In this document: positions 17,683 to 26,150 of the stretch, in pieces
How positions within the stretch are numbered: position 1 is the stretch's first letter
How the letters are laid out: every line of letters starts with the position of its first letter
NCBI GenBank assembly: GCA_016124635.1
Contig: WGNJ01000017.1
Coordinates: 1 to 64,000 of the forward strand
DNA: 64,000 nucleotides
From: Alphaproteobacteria bacterium
Lineage (GTDB): Bacteria > Pseudomonadota > Alphaproteobacteria > Micropepsales > Micropepsaceae
Direction: 5' to 3'
Program-made: the position numbers and the translations under genes
Notes under the pieces: generated by a model
Seen by the model: the letters and a program-made list of their open reading frames with translations, nothing else
Database searches by the model: none
What the model was told of the DNA's origin: nothing

Positions 17683-18306
17683 GTGTACGCGCCTAAGCAA
17701 TTCGCTCTCGATGACTTGGCCGCGCAACACGCGGTGATCGAGGCTTGCGACTTCGGGATCGCCGTGTCGAACGGTGAGGGCGGATTGTTCGCGACGCATA
17801 TTCCCATGCTGCTGGTTCCCGAGGAGGGAATCTGCGGAACGCTCTACGGGCACATGGCGAGGGCAAATCCGCACCCGAAACTGTTTGACGGTTCCGAGGT
17901 GCTGGTGATTTTCAACGGTCCGCACGGCTACGTGTCGCCGACCTGGTATTCCGACCGGACAATGAACGTGCCGACATGGAATTACGTGGCGGTGCATGCC
18001 TATGGCGTGCCGGAGACTTTGCCGGTCGACGGTGCCGGGAAGGTCTTGGAAAAGATCACGCGGAAATATGAAGCGAGCCGGCCGAACGGCTGGTCGATGA
18101 ACGAGCTCAAGGAAAATCTGCGCGAGATGCTGCCGCAGCAAGTCGTTGCATTCCGGCTGCCGATCGCGCGGATCGAGGGCAAGGCGAAGCTCAGTCAGAA
18201 CAAGCCCCGGAGTGAGCGTGAGCGCGTCATCGAAGAGTTGAGGGCTGCCGGCGAGACCAAGCTCGCCCGGCGCATGGAAGACGAGTTGGTGAAGGAATTG
18301 AACTGA
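17683..18306 (+). CDS. PaiB-like FMN-binding protein
   Basis: A 207-residue protein of the PaiB family (FMN-binding split-barrel fold) starting [13 protein letters not shown]. Conserved blocks: [31 protein letters not shown] and the C-terminal [20 protein letters not shown]. The GTG start lies 2 nt after the dehydrogenase stop. PaiB in Bacillus was described as a negative regulator of sporulation and protease genes, while most bacterial homologues are predicted flavoproteins of unknown reaction. Its position between acyl-CoA dehydrogenases and a thiolase suggests a redox or regulatory part in acyl-CoA degradation, which is inference. Confidence 0.87.
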   Translation: MYAPKQFALDDLAAQHAVIEACDFGIAVSNGEGGLFATHIPMLLVPEEGICGTLYGHMARANPHPKLFDGSEVLVIFNGPHGYVSPTWYSDRTMNVPTWNYVAVHAYGVPETLPVDGAGKVLEKITRKYEASRPNGWSMNELKENLREMLPQQVVAFRLPIARIEGKAKLSQNKPRSERERVIEELRAAGETKLARRMEDELVKELN

Positions 18307-18329
18307 ACATCGGTAAATGGAGGAAAGGC

Positions 18330-19535
18330 ATGACTGACTGTTTTGTCTACGACACCGTGCGCACGCCGCGCGGCAAGGGTCGTAAGGATGGCGCGCTGCA
18401 CGAAGTGACGGCGCTCGAGCTTGCGACACAGGTGCTGAAGAACATTCGTGATCGCAACAACCTGGATACCTCGAAGGTCGACGACGTCGTCTTCGGCTGC
18501 GTCGACCCCGTCGGCGAACAAGGGTCCGACATTGCGCGCATTGCGGTTCTAAACGCCGACTACGCAGAGAGCGTTGCCGGTGTTCAAATAAACCGCTTCT
18601 GCGCCTCGGGTCTCGAGGCTTGCAACATGGCGGCCGGCCAGGTGATGGCGGGACAATCGGATCTGACGATCGGCGGCGGCGTCGAGTCGATGAGCCGCGT
18701 CGGCATGGGCGCCTCGGGCGGCGCCTGGGCGACGGATCCGGCGATTGCGATCAAGAGTTATTTCTCACCGCAAGGGATCGGCGCGGATCTGATCGCGACG
18801 CTCGATGGTTTCAGCCGCGACGACGTCGATGCTTATTCGGTCGAAAGCCAAAAGCGCGCGGCAAACGCGTGGAAGAACGGCTACTTCAAGAAGTCCGTGA
18901 CGCCGGTTAAGGACATCAACGGCCTGACGATCCTGGACCGCGACGAGCACATGCGTCCGGAAACAACGATGCAGTCGCTGGCGTCGCTGCAGCCCGCGTT
19001 CGCCGCGCCTGGCGAGTTTGCTTTCGACGCGGTGGCGCAGCAGCGCTATCCGGAGGTCGAGCAGCTGAACCACGTGCACCACGCCGGCAACTCGTCCGGC
19101 ATCGTGGACGGCGCGGCCGCCGTGCTTCTCGGCACGAAGGAGGCGGGTAAGGCCGCCGGCTTGAAGCCGCGTGCGCGTATCCGTGCGTTCGCTTCGGTCG
19201 GCTCGGAGCCTTCGATCATGCTGACGGGCCCCGCCATTGTGACCGAGAAAGTGCTGAAGCGTGCCGGGATGAAGACGACCGACATCGACCTTTACGAGCT
19301 CAATGAGGCGTTCGCGTCGGTCGTTCTGCGCTTCATGAAGGTGCTGGACATCCCGCACGACAAAGTCAACGTGAACGGCGGTGCGATTGCGATGGGCCAT
19401 CCCCTCGGTGCGACCGGTGCGATGATCCTGGGCACGGTGCTCGACGAACTCGAGCGGCGCAATCTCAGCACCGCGCTGATTACCTTGTGCGTCGGAGCGG
19501 GCATGGGCACCGCGACGATCATCGAGCGCGTCTAA
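18330..19535 (+). CDS. Acetyl-CoA C-acyltransferase (thiolase)
   Basis: A 401-residue thiolase. The nucleophilic cysteine is in [12 protein letters not shown] near residue 91, the catalytic His in [15 protein letters not shown], and the second cysteine in [10 protein letters not shown] near the C-terminus. It performs thiolytic cleavage of 3-ketoacyl-CoA, the last step of beta-oxidation, and feeds on the product of the FadJ protein encoded next. A strong GGAGGAAAGG ribosome-binding site precedes the ATG. It fits the fadA/fadI role. Confidence 0.93.
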   Translation: MTDCFVYDTVRTPRGKGRKDGALHEVTALELATQVLKNIRDRNNLDTSKVDDVVFGCVDPVGEQGSDIARIAVLNADYAESVAGVQINRFCASGLEACNMAAGQVMAGQSDLTIGGGVESMSRVGMGASGGAWATDPAIAIKSYFSPQGIGADLIATLDGFSRDDVDAYSVESQKRAANAWKNGYFKKSVTPVKDINGLTILDRDEHMRPETTMQSLASLQPAFAAPGEFAFDAVAQQRYPEVEQLNHVHHAGNSSGIVDGAAAVLLGTKEAGKAAGLKPRARIRAFASVGSEPSIMLTGPAIVTEKVLKRAGMKTTDIDLYELNEAFASVVLRFMKVLDIPHDKVNVNGGAIAMGHPLGATGAMILGTVLDELERRNLSTALITLCVGAGMGTATIIERV

Positions 19536-19536
19536 T

Positions 19537-19578
19537 CCCTCATCCGGCCTACGGCCACCTTCTCCCAGAGGGAGAAGG
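19537..19578. repeat. Small palindromic repeat between thiolase and fadJ genes
   Basis: The sequence begins ccctcatccggcctacggcc and ends with a perfect 9-bp hairpin (ccttctccc-aga-gggagaagg, 19558-19578). This ctcatccgg...ccttctccc pattern is a dispersed intergenic repeat known from many alphaproteobacterial genomes. The 3' arm ends 9 nt before the fadJ ATG, so the repeat itself supplies the GGGAGAAGG Shine-Dalgarno sequence. Confidence 0.75.
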
Positions 19579-19587
19579 GCAATAGGA

Positions 19588-21807
19588 ATGAAGAACATGG
19601 AACTCAAGACCTTCAAGTGGAACCAGGACGCGGACGGCATCGTCACGCTGACGTGGGACGATCCGGATCGCACAATGAACGTCCTGTCGTCGGGCGCGAT
19701 GAAAGACATTGCGGCGGCAATCGAGAAGATCGCCGGCGATGCCTCGATCAAGGGCGCGATCATCACATCGGGCAAGGCCAACGGCTTTTGCGCGGGTGCG
19801 GCGCTCGACGAGATGGAAGGCAATGCCGGTGGCACCGGCGCTGCCAAGAGCGAGGAGGATCGCATCCGCGATCGCTTCAACGGTGTCATGCAGTTCAACC
19901 TGCTGCTCCGCAAGCTCGAAACTTGCGGCAAGCCGATCGTCGCTGCGATCAATGGCTTGGCGCTCGGCGGCGGTCTCGAGGTGACGCTCGCCTGCCACTA
20001 TCGCGTCGTTGCAGACAACCCGAAGATCCAGCTTGGCCTTCCTGAGTCGAGAGTGGGCTTGCTGCCGGGCGGCGGCGGCACGCAGCGTCTGCCGCGCCTG
20101 ATCGGCGCGGCGGGCGCCTTGCCGCTGATCATGCAGGGGGGCTCGCTCGATCCGCAAAAGGCGGCGACGCAAAAGGTCGTGCACAAAGTCGTGCCCGCCG
20201 ATCAGCTGATCGCCGAGGCGAAGCGCTGGATCAAGGAGACGCCGGACCCAGTGCAGCCCTGGGACAAGAAGGGCTTTGTCGTGCCGGGCGGGCTGCCGAA
20301 CGACAAGGGTACGTCGACGGTCTTCACGATGGGAAACGCGCTCTATCGCAAGACGACCTACAACAATTACCCGGCGCAGCGGTACATCCTCTCGTGCGTT
20401 TATGAAGGCTTGAGCGTTCCGATCGACGCGGGTCTCAGGATCGAAGCGCGCTACTTCACCAAGCTGCTGGGCGATCCAGCGTCGCGCAACATGATCCGGT
20501 CCCTGTTCTTGTCTATGCAGGATCTGGGCAAGGGCGCGCGGCGTCCGGCGGGCGTGCCGGCGATGCAGGTCAAGAAGCTCGGCATCTTGGGCGCCGGCAT
20601 GATGGGCGCCGGCATCGCCTATGTTTCCGCGCAGGCGGGGATGCAGGTGGTGCTGCTCGATCGGACGGCCGAAGATGCTGAGAAGGGAAAGGCCTATTCG
20701 GCGAAACTGATCGACGGGCAGATCGCAAAGGGCCGCGCGACCGAGCAGAAGAAGCAGAAGGTGTTGTCGGCGATCAAGACGACGGCCGACTATGCCGATC
20801 TCAAAGGCTGCGACCTCATCATCGAAGCGGTATTTGAAAATCGCGAGGTGAAGGCCGACGTCACGAAAAAGGCCGAGGCGCAAATCGACGCCAAGAGCGT
20901 GTTCGGTTCGAACACCTCGACGCTGCCGATCACGGGTCTCGCCGAAGCGAGCGTCCGCCCGGACAACTTCATCGGCATCCACTTCTTCTCGCCGGTCGAC
21001 AAGATGCAACTTGTCGAAATCATCATGGGCAAGAAGACGGGCGACTACGCGCTCGCCATGGCGATCGATTACGTCAAGCAGATCAAGAAGACGCCGATCG
21101 TCGTCAACGACAGCCGTGGCTTCTACACGTCGCGCTGCTTCGGTACGTATGTCGGCGAGGGTCAAGAGATGCTCGGCGAAGGCATTGCGCCGGCGATCAT
21201 CGACAATGTCGGCCGCATGACCGGTATGCCGCGTGGTCCGCTGGAACTTGCCGACGACGTGGCGCTCGATCTTGCTTACAAAGTGCGCGAGCAGACGAAG
21301 AAGGACCTTGGCGACAAGTACGAGGCGGGCGCCGCCGACAAGCTGATCGAGACCATGGTCGCGAAGCTCGGCCGCTATGGTCGCAAGAACGGCAAGGGCT
21401 TCTACGACTACCCGACCGGCGGCGGAAAGAAGCGCTTGTGGCCGGGACTCAAGGACATCGTCAAATACACGGTGACGTCGACCACGCCCGAGTATGTCGA
21501 TGAACTGAAGAAGCGCTTCCTTTATCGCCAAGCGATCGAGGCCGCGCGCTGCTTCGAGGAGAAGGTCGTCACCGACCCGCGCGAGGCGGATGTCGGGGCG
21601 ATTCTCGGCTGGGGCTTCGCGCCCTATACCGGCGGGCCGCTCTCGATCATCGACTCCGTCGGCACCAAAACGTTCGTCGAGGAGTGCGATCGGCTGGCGC
21701 AGAAATATGGCAAGCGATTCCTGCCGGGCCGTCTGCTGCGCGACATGGCGGAGAAGGGCGAAACCTTCTACGGCCGCTTCAAGCCGGAGTCGAAGAAGGC
21801 GGCGTGA
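19588..21807 (+). CDS. fadJ: Fatty-acid oxidation multifunctional protein: enoyl-CoA hydratase / 3-hydroxyacyl-CoA dehydrogenase
   Basis: A 739-residue bifunctional enzyme. Residues about 1-300 form a crotonase domain with GGGLEVTLA and GLPESRVGLLPGGGG, which hold the catalytic glutamate and the oxyanion hole. Residues about 325-515 form the NAD-binding domain (LGILGAGMMGAGIAYV, IGIHFFSPVDKM). The C-terminal 3HCDH domains follow. It hydrates enoyl-CoA and oxidises the resulting L-3-hydroxyacyl-CoA, supplying the thiolase encoded upstream. The start at 19588 uses the ribosome-binding site provided by the palindromic repeat; an ATG three codons later is an alternative. It is the last gene of the operon, followed by a strong terminator. 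Confidence 0.94.
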   Translation: MKNMELKTFKWNQDADGIVTLTWDDPDRTMNVLSSGAMKDIAAAIEKIAGDASIKGAIITSGKANGFCAGAALDEMEGNAGGTGAAKSEEDRIRDRFNGVMQFNLLLRKLETCGKPIVAAINGLALGGGLEVTLACHYRVVADNPKIQLGLPESRVGLLPGGGGTQRLPRLIGAAGALPLIMQGGSLDPQKAATQKVVHKVVPADQLIAEAKRWIKETPDPVQPWDKKGFVVPGGLPNDKGTSTVFTMGNALYRKTTYNNYPAQRYILSCVYEGLSVPIDAGLRIEARYFTKLLGDPASRNMIRSLFLSMQDLGKGARRPAGVPAMQVKKLGILGAGMMGAGIAYVSAQAGMQVVLLDRTAEDAEKGKAYSAKLIDGQIAKGRATEQKKQKVLSAIKTTADYADLKGCDLIIEAVFENREVKADVTKKAEAQIDAKSVFGSNTSTLPITGLAEASVRPDNFIGIHFFSPVDKMQLVEIIMGKKTGDYALAMAIDYVKQIKKTPIVVNDSRGFYTSRCFGTYVGEGQEMLGEGIAPAIIDNVGRMTGMPRGPLELADDVALDLAYKVREQTKKDLGDKYEAGAADKLIETMVAKLGRYGRKNGKGFYDYPTGGGKKRLWPGLKDIVKYTVTSTTPEYVDELKKRFLYRQAIEAARCFEEKVVTDPREADVGAILGWGFAPYTGGPLSIIDSVGTKTFVEECDRLAQKYGKRFLPGRLLRDMAEKGETFYGRFKPESKKAA

Positions 21808-21830
21808 TCACGCCGACACGAAACGTTTGG

Positions 21831-21862
21831 AAAGGGGCCGAGGCGTCGGCCCCTTTTGTTTT
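21831..21862 (+). terminator. Strong Rho-independent terminator of the beta-oxidation operon
   Basis: An 11-bp stem (aaaggggccga / tcggccccttt) with a GGCG tetraloop, followed by TGTTTTG. It lies 23 bp after the fadJ stop. Confidence 0.88.
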
Positions 21863-21951
21863 GCCGCTTGACTGCCCGTGCCGACGGCGTCATAAGCCGC
21901 GCCCCCAATTTTACGAGGGGTTAGAAAGTTGAGCAGTGTATGCGTAGCGAT

Positions 21952-22713
21952 ATGGCGAAAGTCATCGTCGAGCGCCCAAGAGCAGGGAATGGATGGTCGC
22001 GCAAAGGGAGAAATTTGCGCGATGACGCTCTCGATTTGTCCGAAGCCGGCCTGAAGGCGCATTGCAAGCGCCGGCGGTCGAAGTATCTCAACGAGAATCT
22101 CGCGCCCTTGCGGCGCTATCTCGAGCGCCAAGTCGGCCGTCCGTGGGACGATGTCTGGTCGGAGATCTGCGAGAATCTGAAACCGTCCAGCACGGTGCAG
22201 CAGCATGTGCGCGACCACATTCCCGATTTTGTTGCGATCAAGACCGCCCTTCGGGACGGCGAGGTGTGGGTGCACGATCGCTGGGGCTGGTGCGTGCGGT
22301 TGAGCGATGCTCGCGCGAAGCTCTATGTCGATCCGCAAACGGGAATCCTTTGCCGGAACGAACACTGGCGTTCGTGGGCGCTAAGGCGCAAAGCGCAACG
22401 CGAAGCCCGTGAAAAAGAACGCACGGGGCACCTGCGGATCGTTTCGCCGTCCAAGCAATTTCACCTGTTCGACGGGGATTGGTGGGAAGTAACCGTTGAG
22501 CCGATCCGACCGGTCAGCACGCGGTGGAAGACGAACGATGCCAAATTCGGTGGGGTTTTGATCGTCGACCGACAGGTTGATGTGGTGCGGCAGTCTCGCT
22601 TCGGGGCGCAGCTACCGACGGACCTATACGGGCGTGATGGACTGTGCGCGGTCGCAAAGCGGCAGCTCTCGAAGCGAGAGATGCGCGCTCTTGGGCTGCC
22701 ACGACCGCATTGA
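21952..22713 (+). CDS. Conserved hypothetical protein (MAKVIVERPR family)
   Basis: A 253-residue soluble basic protein. The N-terminus MAKVIVERPR, the block LNENLAPLRRYLERQVGRPW and the segment STVQQHVRDHIPDFV recall a widespread uncharacterised family found in distant phyla. No catalytic motif, signal peptide or membrane segment is visible. The ATG at MAKVIVERPR is preferred over one four codons earlier because homologues I recall begin there. It is a single gene isolated by the fadJ terminator upstream and a 163-bp gap downstream. It could be horizontally spread. No function is claimed. Confidence 0.75.
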   Translation: MAKVIVERPRAGNGWSRKGRNLRDDALDLSEAGLKAHCKRRRSKYLNENLAPLRRYLERQVGRPWDDVWSEICENLKPSSTVQQHVRDHIPDFVAIKTALRDGEVWVHDRWGWCVRLSDARAKLYVDPQTGILCRNEHWRSWALRRKAQREAREKERTGHLRIVSPSKQFHLFDGDWWEVTVEPIRPVSTRWKTNDAKFGGVLIVDRQVDVVRQSRFGAQLPTDLYGRDGLCAVAKRQLSKREMRALGLPRPH

Positions 22714-22876
22714 TGTGGCGCCGCCGAAATGGCGTTTGGCGGCCCGTGTCCCGCGCGATCGGCAAATGTGACACCCGGACGGTGCCAATTCCCCACACAG
22801 GCGTGTCGACGGCCCCTTTTCTGATGCCGGCTTTTCGTGTTTTCTCCGGCCTACAACAACGGGGTATGAAAACGCC

Positions 22877-23500
22877 ATGCGCGCACTTCTCCTTGCATTG
22901 AGTTTTGTCGTCGCGGCGACGGCGCCGTCTTGGGCGGCGGGCGATCGCAAAATCGAAGACTTCTTCGGCCGTTATCTCGGCCAGGGCACCGTCCTGAGGG
23001 TTGATCCCGGCGCGCCGCTTCATGAGCCGACGCAAAAGCGTATGAGTGAGGTGATTATCGGCCCGGCGCGCGGCGAGCGCGGCGGCTTCCTGATTACGTG
23101 GTCAACCTTGCGCGCCAAATCTCACGGCGCGCCCGGTGCCACCGAAGCCAACGTCAAGACCTATCATCAGACCTTTCACGTGACCCAGGAATCCAACGTG
23201 TTCCACGACGTGACATCCGGCGACCCGTTGAAGGGGCAGCCGACATCGTGGGCGCGCATCGACGGCAATACGCTGTCGATCTTCCAGGTCCAGATGGACC
23301 CCGACGGCGGGTACTTTCTCACGCAATACGACCGTACGTTGACGCCGAAGGGCATGAATGTGCGCTTCACCCGCATCGAAAACAGTAAAGTCGTGCGTCA
23401 GGCTGACCTCAGGCTCCTCAGAGGCGAGATGCCGATGCGCGAGGGTGAGGATAAGGGTCGCGGCAAAGACTGGGGTAGAGAGCGCGGTAGGGACCATTAA
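22877..23500 (+). CDS. Secreted protein of unknown function, paralogue A
   Basis: A 207-residue protein with a Sec signal peptide (cleavage after PSWAA, about residue 21). The mature domain begins DRKIEDFFGRYLGQG, then has SEVIIGP, a W-S-T strand, PTSWARIDGNTLSI and YDRTLTPKGMNVRFTRI. A charged tail rich in Glu/Arg/Lys/Gly closes it. The same blocks occur in the same order in the protein at 23612-24133, so the two genes are tandem paralogues. The strand-rich pattern suggests a small beta-barrel or lipocalin-like fold (inference). I do not recognise a named family. Confidence 0.75.
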   Translation: MRALLLALSFVVAATAPSWAAGDRKIEDFFGRYLGQGTVLRVDPGAPLHEPTQKRMSEVIIGPARGERGGFLITWSTLRAKSHGAPGATEANVKTYHQTFHVTQESNVFHDVTSGDPLKGQPTSWARIDGNTLSIFQVQMDPDGGYFLTQYDRTLTPKGMNVRFTRIENSKVVRQADLRLLRGEMPMREGEDKGRGKDWGRERGRDH

Positions 23501-23508
23501 CCTTGTCA

Positions 23509-23560
23509 CCGGTTGCGGGTGGCTCGCCCCCATGTTTGGATGGGGCGAGCCTGGAACCGG
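23509..23560 (+). terminator. Long hairpin between the paralogous secreted-protein genes
   Basis: A perfect 10-bp stem (ggctcgcccc 23521-23530 / ggggcgagcc 23542-23551), flanked by an outer 6-bp pair (ccggtt 23509-23514 / aaccgg 23555-23560). There is no T-run. It could attenuate transcription or stabilise the upstream mRNA. Confidence 0.5.
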
Positions 23561-23611
23561 CCTTGTTGGGGCTCTGAATAAGAAACCTCGCTCGGGGGAG
23601 GAATTCAATCC

Positions 23612-24133
23612 ATGCGCATTGCAATGCTGCTGGCGCTTGTCGCGCTGAGCCTGTCGTCGACTGCCCAGGCGGCCGACCGGAAGATCGACGATTTCTTTGG
23701 ACGTTGGCTCGGCACGGGGGAGGCGACGCAGGGATCGGCGAAGACCCAGAGCCGCGACTCCGAGGTGATCATCGAACGCGCGGCGGACGGCTTCAAGATC
23801 TCCTGGACGACGATGTCGTCGGATGTGACCGCGCCGACCAGATCGAAGGTCAAGACAGCCCTCCTCACGTTCAAACCCGGCGGCAAGCCCGGTTATTTCG
23901 TCGATGTGAAAGCGGGCAATCCGCTCGACGGGAAAAAGTCGACCTGGGCGCGTGTTGCAGGCGATACGCTGTCGATCAATCAGCTGGTGGTTGGCGATGA
24001 CGGGCAATGGGACGTGTCGGTCTATGACCGCACGCTCAAAGACCAAAATTCGATGGAGCTCGCGTTCACGCGCATAACGAACGGCAAGATTGCGCGGCAG
24101 GCCTCGCTCAAGATGACGCGGGCCAAGGACTAG
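23612..24133 (+). CDS. Secreted protein of unknown function, paralogue B
   Basis: A 173-residue protein with a Sec signal peptide (cleavage after AQAA, about residue 20) and a mature part that aligns with the protein at 22877-23500: DRKIDDFFGRWLGTG, SEVIIER, the ISWTT strand, KSTWARVAGDTLSINQ, VYDRTLKD and LAFTRITNGKIARQASL. It lacks the charged C-terminal tail of paralogue A and a central loop is shorter. GGGGGAGG precedes the ATG. Duplication followed by divergence is the simplest reading. Location is probably periplasmic. Confidence 0.76.
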   Translation: MRIAMLLALVALSLSSTAQAADRKIDDFFGRWLGTGEATQGSAKTQSRDSEVIIERAADGFKISWTTMSSDVTAPTRSKVKTALLTFKPGGKPGYFVDVKAGNPLDGKKSTWARVAGDTLSINQLVVGDDGQWDVSVYDRTLKDQNSMELAFTRITNGKIARQASLKMTRAKD

Positions 24134-24299
24134 GCCCACTCGAACATCGTTCAAATTTTTCACGCGCGATCAGCTCGAGTCGGGTTGGTCGCGCGATGCG
24201 TTTTGACGCCGACGGCGTGTATTTCTTTTCGCTGCTCGCGCTCGATTTTCCACAACTCGTGCGATCCTAGTGGTGATTCGGGAGGGGCAGTAGGCGTTC

Positions 24300-25223
24300 A
24301 TGTCGAGCGCAGCCGAAACCGTGCCGATTGTGCATGGTCCGCAACGCCGTTCGATGCAGATGTGGGACGGCGACGTTTCCTATCTGTCGTGGGAGGGGGC
24401 GTCGCCGAAGGTACCTGCGCTGCACTTTGCCCATGCGATGGGCTTCAACGCCCTTACCTATCGATCGTTGCTTTCACAGTTGGGGCCAGCGTTCCGCACC
24501 TACGCAAGCGATCTGCGCGGGCACGGGCTGACAACGCTTGCGGCCAATCCGAAGGGGATGGCGAGCTGGCTCATCTACCGCGACGATATCCTGCGCTGGA
24601 ACGAAGGGCTCGACGGGCGTCCGAAGCTGCTCGTCGGTCATTCGCTTGGCGCGACGGCTAGCCTAATGGCGGCGATCGCCAAGCCGCGCCTGGTATCGGG
24701 GCTAGTGCTGGCGGAGCCGGTGATCATGCCGGCATCGTATCTGCGATGGCTCGGGGTGATGCGTTGGCTCGGCGTCATCGACGAGGTTTTCCCACGCGTC
24801 GCAAGGGCGCAACGGCGCCGCTCGATCTGGCCGAGCCGCCAAGAGATGTTCGAGGCCTATCGAGGACGTGGCGCGTTTGCGTCCTGGCCGGCGCAAGTCG
24901 TGCGCGACTACATCGATGGGGGGACGGTCGACTTCCTGGACGGGCGGCAAGTGCGGTTGGCCTGTACGCCGGGTTGGGAGGCCGCCAACTACCGTGCCGG
25001 CGCGCCAAATCTTTGGAAGCAGATCGGCGAGCTGCGCTGCCCGGTGACGTTGATCGTCGGCTCCAAGCGAACGACGTGCCCTGACCACGTGATCGAGATG
25101 CTCGAGTTCGCGCGGCCGGGTTTGCGCGTCGTGCGCGTGCCCGAGGCGAGCCATTTTCTGCCGATGGAGTACCCGGAGATTGTGCTCGCCGAAATCCGGG
25201 CGATGGCTGCGTCACACACCTAA
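24300..25223 (+). CDS. Alpha/beta hydrolase
   Basis: A 307-residue alpha/beta-fold hydrolase. The oxyanion segment is HAMGFNALTY, the nucleophile elbow GHSLGA is near residue 117, and the terminal catalytic His lies in PEASHFLPMEYPE near residue 285. GGGAGGGGCAG upstream supports the ATG. The substrate is unknown; it could be an esterase or a thioesterase-like enzyme given the neighbouring acyl-CoA genes. The last 12 bases overlap the 3' end of the convergent thioesterase gene. Confidence 0.86.
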   Translation: MSSAAETVPIVHGPQRRSMQMWDGDVSYLSWEGASPKVPALHFAHAMGFNALTYRSLLSQLGPAFRTYASDLRGHGLTTLAANPKGMASWLIYRDDILRWNEGLDGRPKLLVGHSLGATASLMAAIAKPRLVSGLVLAEPVIMPASYLRWLGVMRWLGVIDEVFPRVARAQRRRSIWPSRQEMFEAYRGRGAFASWPAQVVRDYIDGGTVDFLDGRQVRLACTPGWEAANYRAGAPNLWKQIGELRCPVTLIVGSKRTTCPDHVIEMLEFARPGLRVVRVPEASHFLPMEYPEIVLAEIRAMAASHT

Positions 25224-26132
25224 ATCCGGAATGATCAGCCCTTCGAGCATCTTGCGCATGTCGGGCGGGATCTCGATGGCTTTGCGCGTCGCGAGGTCCA
25301 TGGCGACCGCGACAGCTTCGGCGGTCGCGAAACAATCGCCGCTCTCCGCATCGAAGAGCCAGTGCACCCAGATGTAAGTCTTCTGGCCGACGGACCGGAG
25401 GCCACTCTTCAAGACCAAGACGTCGCCTTCGCGCGCCGGATCGCGATAGATAAATCGATACTCGAGCGCGGCGCCACCGGTCGTACTTTTCGAGCGATCT
25501 TCGTTGCGCATCTGAGCAAGCAAGTTTGGGATCGCGTCGGAGACCCTGCCCATGTAGTGGCGCGCGGTCATGAAGCCACCGCGATCGCAAAACTCCGGCA
25601 GCACGGCGCCGCGATAGGTCGTGATCATGCCCATGCGCTCGGCGTCTTCGAGATGCGGCGCCGGATGGCGAGGCGGCGTCAGCTGCAGGCCGCGCGGCTC
25701 ACCATGTTTCGGCAGGTCGATCGAATAGGGCGCGATTTTTGCGAGCGCCGAGGTTGGCAACGGCAGACCGCCGCGCGTTTGGTGATCGCTCCATTCGGCG
25801 CGCGTGTAGAACGTGGCGCTGACCTCGTCGGGAATGACTGTGCGGAGTTCTTCGTAGAACTCGAGGCCCTCGGTCATGGCGCGAAGCACGCCGCCTCTAA
25901 CGAGGAAAGGCGCGCCTGGACGTAGCTCGCGCAAGAAACGGATGTGATGCTCGCGAGCGACGAGGACGGTGCCGTACTCGCGCTGAACGTGATGACCCAA
26001 GCCCAGCGCCGTGGCGAGCGCCGCCATGCCCTCTTCGGCCTTGGCCACATAGAACTGAACGTTCATGTGGCCCATTTGGTCACATTCCCAGGTCTGCACG
26101 CTTGAGCGTGCGACTTCAATCATCTCCCCCAT
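25212..26132 (-). CDS. Double-hotdog acyl-CoA thioesterase family protein
   Basis: A 306-residue protein containing two hotdog domains. The first begins TWECDQMGHMNVQFYVAKAEE, with the D-x-x-G-H-M-N active-site pattern of 4HBT thioesterases. The second includes FCDRGGFMTARHYMGRVSDA and LEYRFIYRDPAREGD. Hydrolysis of an acyl-CoA is expected. It is the last gene of the operon TetR - CoA-transferase - thiolase - thioesterase (18 bp from the thiolase stop). GGAG lies 5 nt upstream of the ATG. The 3' end overlaps the convergent hydrolase by 12 nt. Confidence 0.84.
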   Translation of the reverse strand: MGEMIEVARSSVQTWECDQMGHMNVQFYVAKAEEGMAALATALGLGHHVQREYGTVLVAREHHIRFLRELRPGAPFLVRGGVLRAMTEGLEFYEELRTVIPDEVSATFYTRAEWSDHQTRGGLPLPTSALAKIAPYSIDLPKHGEPRGLQLTPPRHPAPHLEDAERMGMITTYRGAVLPEFCDRGGFMTARHYMGRVSDAIPNLLAQMRNEDRSKSTTGGAALEYRFIYRDPAREGDVLVLKSGLRSVGQKTYIWVHWLFDAESGDCFATAEAVAVAMDLATRKAIEIPPDMRKMLEGLIIPDLGV

Positions 26133-26150
26133 TTGGACTCCGGCTGATGG

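Noticed and set aside
19549-21531. 660-codon minus-strand frame opposite fadJ
   Set aside because: Shadow of a strongly coding gene; composition dominated by Arg, Asp, His and Leu with no motifs.
24196-24270. 24-codon open frame MRFDADGVYFF... upstream of the alpha/beta hydrolase
   Set aside because: No ribosome-binding site and too short to judge; no conservation can be tested here.
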